From Rhizophagus clarus (taxonomy: Eukaryota; Glomeromycota; Glomeromycetes; Glomerales; Glomeraceae): 64,000 bases of DNA. Location: NCBI GenBank assembly GCA_015698045.1, contig BLAL01000252.1, positions 1,426,001 through 1,490,000 of the forward strand. Direction: 5' to 3'. This document shows positions 57,347 through 64,000 of the stretch, piece after piece (position 1 is the first letter of the stretch; the number at the start of each line of letters is the position of its first letter). The notes beneath the pieces are model-generated. The model had not been told where the DNA came from and did no database searches. It worked only from the letters and a program-made list of their open reading frames with translations. Made by a program: the position numbers and the translations under genes.

Positions 57347-58315
57347 ATGTTGCAAACCGAAAGAAGAGAAATTTGTTACTTAAGGTATATAATAAACTCT
57401 GGAAAATTAGAATTTACTTGGTCAATAATTACACCATCCACATGGGACTGGATTGGATTGTATGAAGATGGTAGCAAATCAAATAAAGAATGGCTTAATG
57501 GGCACTGGTTCTATATAGGTAATCATAGCAACAGATCGACTCTTCCTGACGGCCGATATGTGTATTCCGGCAATCACTATATTGGAACCGTTTCTGGAAT
57601 GAATCAGATCAGACTAAACACCTATGAAGCTTACGGAGAATACCAAACTTATTCATATGCCAATGTATACAATCCTGTATTTATATACTTTGATGAAAAT
57701 CGGGTTAATTATACACTTAAAGGATTGCAACATATTTTTGATAGACATAAAGATCATTGGGGATTTACCGAAAATGATCATTGGAATAATCAAAACAAGG
57801 AGAAACTTCAGAGCAACCTTCAAGAGTTTATTCACAGAAACATAAACAATGTTTTCAGTGGAAGTTATAGGAATCAAGATGCATATTTTGTAATTGATTC
57901 TGCATCTCATCAATGTGTCATAATTTATCGTGGAGGAGATAAAGATTATCAATTATGGTCCGGATGGAAACTAAGTAATGCTCAATATGACTATGTAACG
58001 CAACCACCGTTCAAATTACGTGCAGTTGTACTTACGGTATATGAAGATATCCTTGATGAAATTGCCAACTCGGAAGGGGAAAGAGACGATTTACTTAAAC
58101 GATTTGTAAAAGTTTACTTGGATGATAAAAACCGGTATAGTAATGAAGTATATGACCAAATTGCAGATTTTTTTGAGTTGGCTGAAAGTTACATCCCACT
58201 ATCGTTCGAAGGAAGAGATGAAGTGACGCCAGAAGACAATTATGAGCTCGATTATGAAAAAATAAAGAGGAAGGCGGAAACTATTTTGGGAGTACTCGAA
58301 AAGTCAGCAATCTGA
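57347..58315 (+). CDS. SKICH-like domain fused to a colicin-D-like nuclease-type domain
   Basis: An intact single-exon frame of 322 residues. Residues about 20-110 form a beta-rich SKICH/CALCOCO-like unit (LEFTWSIITPSTWDWIGLYE, KEWLNGHWFYIG, DGRYVYSGNHY, YEAYGEYQTYS). Residues about 125-218 resemble the colicin-D-type ribonuclease module of bacterial polymorphic toxins: GLQHIFDRHKDHWGF, WNNQNKEKLQSNLQEFI, VFSGSYRNQDAYFVIDS and the closing SGWKLSNAQ. The rest is a helical, acidic C-terminal region. There is no signal peptide or transmembrane segment, so a cytosolic protein is likely. Composition is less AT-biased than the flanks, and a promoter-like region lies upstream. Transfer of the second module from bacteria is plausible. 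Assignment is by pattern only, and catalytic competence is unknown. Confidence 0.55.
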   Translation: MLQTERREICYLRYIINSGKLEFTWSIITPSTWDWIGLYEDGSKSNKEWLNGHWFYIGNHSNRSTLPDGRYVYSGNHYIGTVSGMNQIRLNTYEAYGEYQTYSYANVYNPVFIYFDENRVNYTLKGLQHIFDRHKDHWGFTENDHWNNQNKEKLQSNLQEFIHRNINNVFSGSYRNQDAYFVIDSASHQCVIIYRGGDKDYQLWSGWKLSNAQYDYVTQPPFKLRAVVLTVYEDILDEIANSEGERDDLLKRFVKVYLDDKNRYSNEVYDQIADFFELAESYIPLSFEGRDEVTPEDNYELDYEKIKRKAETILGVLEKSAI

Positions 58316-59201
58316 GTTTTTACTAACTGGCCATTAAACAAATTGAACTTGTATTAAAATATATTGGATAGATCGGGTATAAAGAGATTTTAATATTCCT
58401 TAGTAATGAATTCCCGAAATTGATATAGTTGAATTTTTGAATAATCTTTTACTGTAGCAAATTTTCAGATTGTATAAATTTATATTATTTTTTTTTTTTC
58501 TGAAATAAAACGAATAAAACGGACACAAATTTGGTATTTTTATGATTATTAGTTCGAATTATCTTATTTGGCACGTCTGAAATCTGTGTCAGGTTGCGCC
58601 GCGCCACTACCCTTAACACGTGATATATACAATCAGAAAATTCGTGTCGCACTGATTAACATATCTCTTTCGAACGCATATCCACACCAATATTTTTTTT
58701 TAATTTAATATAAAAACTATAATTATTATTACAGAATTGTGTTTATTTAAAAAAATTTTATATAATTATTATTAAAAAACTTTAAATTTAATTATAAAAA
58801 TGTTGAAAAAAATTATTAAAAAATTAATAAAACAAAAATTCAAATTTATAAATATAAACAATTAAATTTTTGAATTAGAAAGCCTATCAGCTATATTATA
58901 AATGTTATTGTAAATCATAATGCCATTATGAAAAATGTTATTCATAAATAAAAATAATATGTCAGCTGATTAAAATAGTATAAATGCTTTGTAAAAATGT
59001 TAAAAAATGTAAGCTAATAAATATTATAAACAAACCTTGATTCAATTTGGCTGATTTTTTAATATATTTTTGCTTAGACTATATTCCTTTTACCAGCTTT
59101 TCTTGTTTTTTGACTAGAAATATTTTGTGGATCCAAATTTTCCTTATCTTTAATAGTATTAGGTAGTTTTTGCTATAGTGTAAAATTCAGGGTAGATAAT
59201 A
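58316..59201. other. Intergenic stretch
   Basis: A short GC-richer patch (58580-58700, with GGTTGCGCCGCGCC) stands out in AT-rich sequence, but no gene or repeat structure was identified. Confidence 0.5.
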
Positions 59202-59492
59202 GCCCTGTTCATTTCTTGATCGTATCAGATTGACCAAAAAAATGTATAACCAATCAGATCATAGCTACAATTGAGCATAATTTTTGATTGATCAGATTGG
59301 TTATATTATTCATAGCATATTATAGGACAAAGACACGCAGACGTCACTGATGTGTTGTTTATTTATTAATCGATCAGAGAAAAACACCAATTTTTGTAGA
59401 TCAGCTTGACTGACCGTTAACCGCATCAGTAACTAATTATTTAGGGGTGCAAATTTGCGATCAATCCGGTCAGATCTAGAATTGAACAGGGC
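59202..59492. mobile_element. 291-bp MITE with TAATA flanks
   Basis: Ends are GCCCTGTTCATTTCTTGATC and, reverse-complemented, GCCCTGTTCAATTCTAGATC; the inverted match continues through ATC.GA.CRGATTG-type text. TAATA is present at 59197-59201 and 59493-59497. The true duplication could be TA, TAA or the full five bases, so the superfamily is not fixed. No coding sequence. Confidence 0.88.
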
Positions 59493-59880
59493 TAATATTT
59501 AGTAGCAATATAATAGATAGATTAACCAATTGTAAGAATATAAATTGTATAATAATTAGTGATGTAAATATCACATGACTTAAAGTTACATGATATAATA
59601 ACACAAATATAATAGATAGTTATAAAACTTTGTATAATAAAGATCTACAAATAGTTATTATTGTACAATGAAACTCATTATTTAATTAGATAAGCAGCTA
59701 CTAACCAATAGTAGGATAGCAACCTTAAGAAATAGATAGTAACTTTAAGATAGTGACCTTAAGAAATAGATAGTAAATTAATAGCCAAATTTGATTATCT
59801 TAGTTAGATTTACATTTTTGTATAATTTTATTTCTTATAAAAATATTAAAAATTGAGGATATTTCAGAGAGTCTTTTTAA

Positions 59881-59916
<36 letters not shown>

Positions 59917-60316
59917 TTCAAAGGTCATGTTATTTTTATTGTTAAATATTCGAAATTAAATATTTTATACAACACCTAAATAACCCCCCCAGCTCAGCTA
60001 AGTGTGACTCATGAACAGTCTTTTTAATCTCAATAAGTTTTATTTTTAATAAAATATAATTAATTTATGAAAGAAATCATATTAACATTAAAAAGTACTG
60101 TCTTAAATTAATTATTATTTTAATTTTTTTTTTTGGTATTAAAAGAAGATAAAACCCTTCTCATTTAATTATTACATTATTTAGTAAAAGAGAGGTAAAA
60201 GCCCTTACAATTTGGTTTTAATAGTTAATTTCTTATATTTATTAGATAATATGAAAAGAAAGCCATTTATGACTAAATAATTATATTATTTACTCATGAA
60301 CTAAGTTATATAATCT
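59493..60316. other. AT-rich stretch with a poly-T run
   Basis: A T run of about 32 lies at 59883-59914. AATAGATAGTAA words recur near 59735-59775. No gene. Confidence 0.5.
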
Positions 60317-60490
60317 AACTATGACTAAATAATCTAAGTATGACTATAAATAATCTAAATATAACTAAATAATCTAAATATAACTAAATATAACTAAATA
60401 ATCTAAATATAACTAAATAATTTAAATATATCTAAATAATCTAAAATAATAACCTAAATGTTATTAAATAATCTAACTAAATAACTTGTT
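60317..60490 (+). repeat. About 20-bp minisatellite (AATCTAAATATAACTAAAT)
   Basis: Direct repetition of AAATAATCTAAATATAACTA with variable length and gradual decay at both ends. Confidence 0.85.
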
Positions 60491-61423
60491 TATGACGATT
60501 TTGTATACCTAGTTATTTTTCTTACTATATTCCTTCCCTTTGAATTTGTTTTTCTTTAGCTTTTTCCCATTTATTATTTGTGATCATGTGATTAAATAAC
60601 CTAAATATTACTATTACTAAATAATCGAAATGTACCTATTTTTATTTAGTTCTGTGTATCAATATTCATTTTCTAATATAATTTATAATATTTGGATTCT
60701 ACAGTTGATTGGTTGTTGAATTCTATGTTGGAAGTCTAACTTGTCTGCAATTGTTTGGATTTTAAGTTTTATGACAAAGTTTTTGCCATTCTGTACCTCT
60801 TTGGTTACCTGTTAAGGATTCGAGGGTGTTTTCCTTCTTTACCTATTTTGTTGCCTGCCAGAATGCCAAAATATGATAAAAAAATATCATGTTAGGTGGC
60901 ACAGTAGAACTGCGATTAATTTTGGCTAGCACTATACCATAATTTTGAACAATCTTTTGGACATGTAATTTAAGGTTTCAGCTTAGCGCCATGCTAGTGA
61001 CCTGGTAGTGACCTGGTAGCTACCATGGAACTGTCATAGAACTATCATAGAACTGGTAGTTTGTCAGCTTGAATGCCAAATTCTTATGCTCTAAAATCTG
61101 ATTGAAATTATGAATCAAATTTTGACTGCACCTTACTGCGCCAGTCATGTAATCCTATTACAGCACTGAACACTTTGTCGTAATATAGCAAATTTAGTTA
61201 ACCGGTTGTCACTAGTTCCATATACTATGATCAGCCCATTTAATTGCCAAAAGTATGCTGATTTTGTAATCCCATTTGTTGCCAGTTTATGTATGCCAAT
61301 TTCATGTTTCTAGTAAAGTTTGAATTATTAGAGTGCATTCATGTTGTATTTCTGGTACGTTTTCAGGTATATTAGAATACAAAATAGGACAGATTATTAG
61401 GCTATTTTTTGGCTCCTTTTAGA
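60491..61423. other. Intergenic stretch with segments repeated further right
   Basis: Sequence at 61230-61310 (TTGCCAAAAGTATGCTGATT, then TTGTAATCCCATTTGTTGCC) recurs in diverged form at about 62712-62760. This suggests duplicated non-coding or decayed element sequence. No gene. Confidence 0.45.
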
Positions 61424-62025
61424 TTAAAGATGGTCATCAGTTCTAGAAAACTGCGATCTTACGGTCCTATACCTTAAAAAGACAGTCTGGTCCATCTTGG
61501 TGTAGGACTGCAGTCTTTCGGTCCTGTATCGAATACAATAAGATTGTCGGTCTTTTTAAGGACCGCAGTCTTTTCAGGACTGATCGGTCTTTTCCTTTTT
61601 TATAAATAAACAACAATCCCTTTTTTCCTTTATTTTTTAAAAAAAAATGATTGCAAATAAATTACCAAATTTCAAGATGCATAAATATATGTAACTTAAA
61701 CTATTTTAAATTAATGAATTAGGATATTTTTTTCGAAAAAAATATAAGCATATAAGTGGAGAAAAATGTTTATCATTATTTTATTTGTTTGTGATTTCAA
61801 AATTGGTCAGTCTTTATATTTTTTTATAAAGATCTTTATTAAATTAATAGCTATATTTAATATAAAAATCGTTTATTATATGAAGACAGATATGAGGACT
61901 GGTTGGTCCTCGAGACCAGTCCTATTACGCCACAAGAAAATGAAAGACCACGGTCCAGTCCTATAAGTCCTGGGACCAGCCAGTCCAGGACCGAGTAGGA
62001 CCGGTAGGACTGATGACCATTCTTA
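61424..62025. mobile_element. 602-bp non-autonomous element built from GGTCCT/AGGACT words
   Basis: Ends TTAAAGATGGTCATCAGTTC and, reverse-complemented, ATAAGAATGGTCATCAGTCC form inverted repeats. The heptamer TTTTAGA flanks the element at 61417-61423 and 62026-62032 (an 8-bp duplication with one change is possible). Both ends are packed with GGTCCT, AGGACTG and CGGTCCTG words; the middle is AT-rich and non-coding. Layout matches the element at 53603 with a different word. Confidence 0.8.
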
Positions 62026-62049
62026 TTTTAGACACATTAGGATGTAAAA

Positions 62050-62540
62050 TAGGATGAATTATCCTTCAGAAAAACTATGGAAATTTCTCTATGAACACTA
62101 TGAAAATTTTTCTGTGGACACTATGGGCATTTCTATGGACAACTATGGTATTGTTTTTGAGGGTTTTAAGTTTATTGCTTGTTTTCTTCTATATTTGTCC
62201 CTAGTGTCCATAGTGTCCATAGTAAAAATAAAGCTGTAGGAAAATTTTTAAAACTTTTCCTATGCTATATATGTTTCATTATATGCGATCATTTTTTATG
62301 CTATATGGGTGGTATATGTGTAATATATGCTATACTAAAAAATAAAAAAAAAGTTAAGAGATTTGATTTTTTCTATGAACCTATGGTCAATATGGTCACC
62401 CATCTGTAAAGCCTTTCAGAAATCTAAAAGCATCAAAAAGTTTACTTCTAACATCCACAGAAGCGTTCATAGTCCAATTTTTTCTATGGACAACTTTCTA
62501 AGGCCAGTTCTATATTGTATCAAACCTTTTAATTTTATCG
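62050..62540. repeat. CTATGGACA word-array element (unbounded)
   Basis: CTATGGACA, CACTATG and its reverse complement TGTCCATAG recur at both ends of about 490 bp, with an AT-rich non-coding middle. Ends and target duplication were not found. Confidence 0.6.
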
Positions 62541-62829
62541 AAAGCCTCTCCTATTGCCTCTGAAGTTTGCCTGCTCTGAAACATCTTATTTAACTTTTTC
62601 TGATGATAATATGCATTCGAATGGCACTTATTTACATGTCAATTACAATATCCATATTTTTTGTATCTAGAAATGGAGGTGCATTATGTATTATTTTGGT
62701 TTGGCTCATTTATTTACCAAAAGTGTGCTATTTTATAATCCAACTACTGCCAGCATATTGGCAGGATATTGTAAGCACTTTTAAGACCTCCTGATCATGG
62801 TTTAAATTTGACTGAGATAGTGTGTATGC

Positions 62830-63245
62830 TTTTTTTCAGTTTCTTAGGGCAAAAATTTTACTGGGTCACTTCCTAGGGTAGAGTTTGTTATAGAAGAAAG
62901 TGTTTTTTCTTTATTTTATCTTGTTCCTGTATTACTTTCCTTAGGTGCCTTAGATGCCCTAGTAAAATAAAGGTTTAGAAAAAAACTTTTCAGTACATGT
63001 ATCAGTATATTATATGTATGCCATATTTTTACTATACCCATAGATAAAAAAAAAGGTAAAGAAATCTGATTTTTTCTAGGATATCTAGGGCACCTAGAAC
63101 AGACCATTCAAGAAACCATTCTAGTGCCCTAATAAAGTTAATCTGCTATTACACTTCTGCCTCCAGAAGACAAAAATTTCCTAAGGCAGATTTTTTTAGG
63201 GCAGATTTTTCTAGAGCAGATTTTTCTAAGGCATTTAGCTTCTTC
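62830..63245. repeat. CTAGGGCA / TGCCCTAG word-array element (unbounded)
   Basis: CTTAGGGCA, CCTAGGGTA, GATGCCCTAG and TTTAGGGCAGATT words recur at both ends. The middle resembles the middle of the preceding element: AAAATAAAG, a short A run, ACTTTTC, ATATATG, AAAGAAATCTGATTTTTTCT against AAGAGATTTGATTTTTTCT. Confidence 0.6.
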
Positions 63246-63561
63246 CTATGATAATATGTTTTCGAATGGTACTTATCTACATGTAAATTACACATCCTAT
63301 ATGTTGACGCAGTAGGTTTTTCACATTGCTTGCAAGGGTTTCACTGATGCCTTTTCCAATGAATTTTGCATCCTTCTGACCAATCACAAACCCATCCACA
63401 CACATTCTTCTCATTAGAAAGATATTGGCAGATAAATTTGCCTCTCATTGGGTATTTCTATCCTTTAGTAATTATATATAATTATTTTTTATTTAAACTT
63501 TTTTTTCAGGACAGTATATCCCAAGTTTAGGATATAGTATACCTTTCAAAAATTTACTAAA

Positions 63562-64000
63562 ATGAACCAATCTGAATATTTTGAGTTTTCAGAGTTCCTC
63601 ACCGATATGCCCAGAGCCCACTATTGTGGATTCAAATCTTCTGATATAGGTGCATCGCTATATAAAATTCACAATGATAGTGTTAGGCTAAGACACTTTT
63701 TTGGTGCAGACAATATGGATGAAATAGAGGCTATACTTTCAGATTGTAAAGGCTATTCCTTATACGAATATATTGATGGTGATGAGTCACTCTGGCCTTT
63801 CATAGATTTTGACTTACCAGTAGAAACATTAAATGCTATCACTTCTAAGCTTTCAGGCAGTTAAGTGAAAAATTCACTTTGTCACGCCTTTAGAGATACT
63901 TATCTAGAAGTATTTTCAAAATGGAATAAAAATTCCATGACCATTGCCGATAGTAGTAATAAGAAAAAATTATCTCTTCATGTCTCAACTTTCAGTATGA
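63562..64000 (+). other. N-terminal part of a primase-like (AEP superfamily) protein, runs off the window
   Basis: The plus strand reads MNQSEYFEFSEFLTDMPRAH, then SLWPFIDFDLPVETLNAI, KNSLCHAFRDTYLEVFSKW and KKKLSLHVSTFSM at the window edge. The FIDFD pattern fits the metal-binding hhhDhD motif of archaeo-eukaryotic primases, and the LHVSTF part could hold the next motif. Such primases in this group of fungi often belong to replicating mobile or virus-derived elements, so this is treated as a fossil; it looks broken. Element type, age and full extent cannot be judged because the rest lies outside. Confidence 0.45.

Overview
The window looks like nuclear DNA of a very AT-rich fungus, most likely an arbuscular mycorrhizal Glomeromycotina species close to Rhizophagus irregularis. 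The reasons are short GT-AG introns with CTAAY branch points, long A/T homopolymers, fungal housekeeping genes split by introns, and islands packed with decayed DNA transposons, SANT/Myb-like genes and non-autonomous elements. This is inference from gene content; no search was run.

Left part (1-18 kb) is the gene-bearing core. A five-exon Nop4/RBM28-type ribosome-biogenesis gene runs off the left edge on the minus strand, with a decayed copy of part of itself just upstream. A broken pogo/Tigger-like transposon with exact TA duplications lies at 3962-6342. A single Abp2-domain gene (13483-16363) is split by a 613-nt T-rich intron, so its conserved domain is divided between two reading frames. 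SLX1, the GIY-YIG nuclease subunit, follows at 17057-18001.

Middle part (18-46 kb) is accessory. It holds a retroelement-like coding remnant, a 74-bp minisatellite inside a 250-bp inverted repeat whose arms differ mostly by C/T and G/A transitions, two decayed multi-exon minus-strand genes, a second pogo-like transposon (31926-34401), a second SANT-like gene, a hairpin satellite of about 1.1 kb, a hAT fragment and a long decayed tnp2/Plavaka-type transposase.

Right part (46-64 kb) holds a P-loop ATPase-like gene fossil, a near-complete hAT element with a perfect 8-bp target duplication (50804-52970), several non-autonomous elements, an apparently intact gene joining a SKICH-like domain to a colicin-D-like domain (57347-58315), and the start of a primase-like protein at the right edge.

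The strongest candidate for something undescribed is a pair of arrays on opposite strands (35694-36225 and about 46600-47440). Small exon-like segments alternate with intron-like segments carrying a GT donor, a CTAAY branch point inside a hairpin, and a pyrimidine-AG acceptor, at a spacing of about 113-115 bp. A second theme is non-autonomous elements that are each built from their own repeated short word (AGCCAAGC, GGTCCT, CTATGGACA, CTAGGGCA, GATCTGATC, ATCGGGTACCCGAT).
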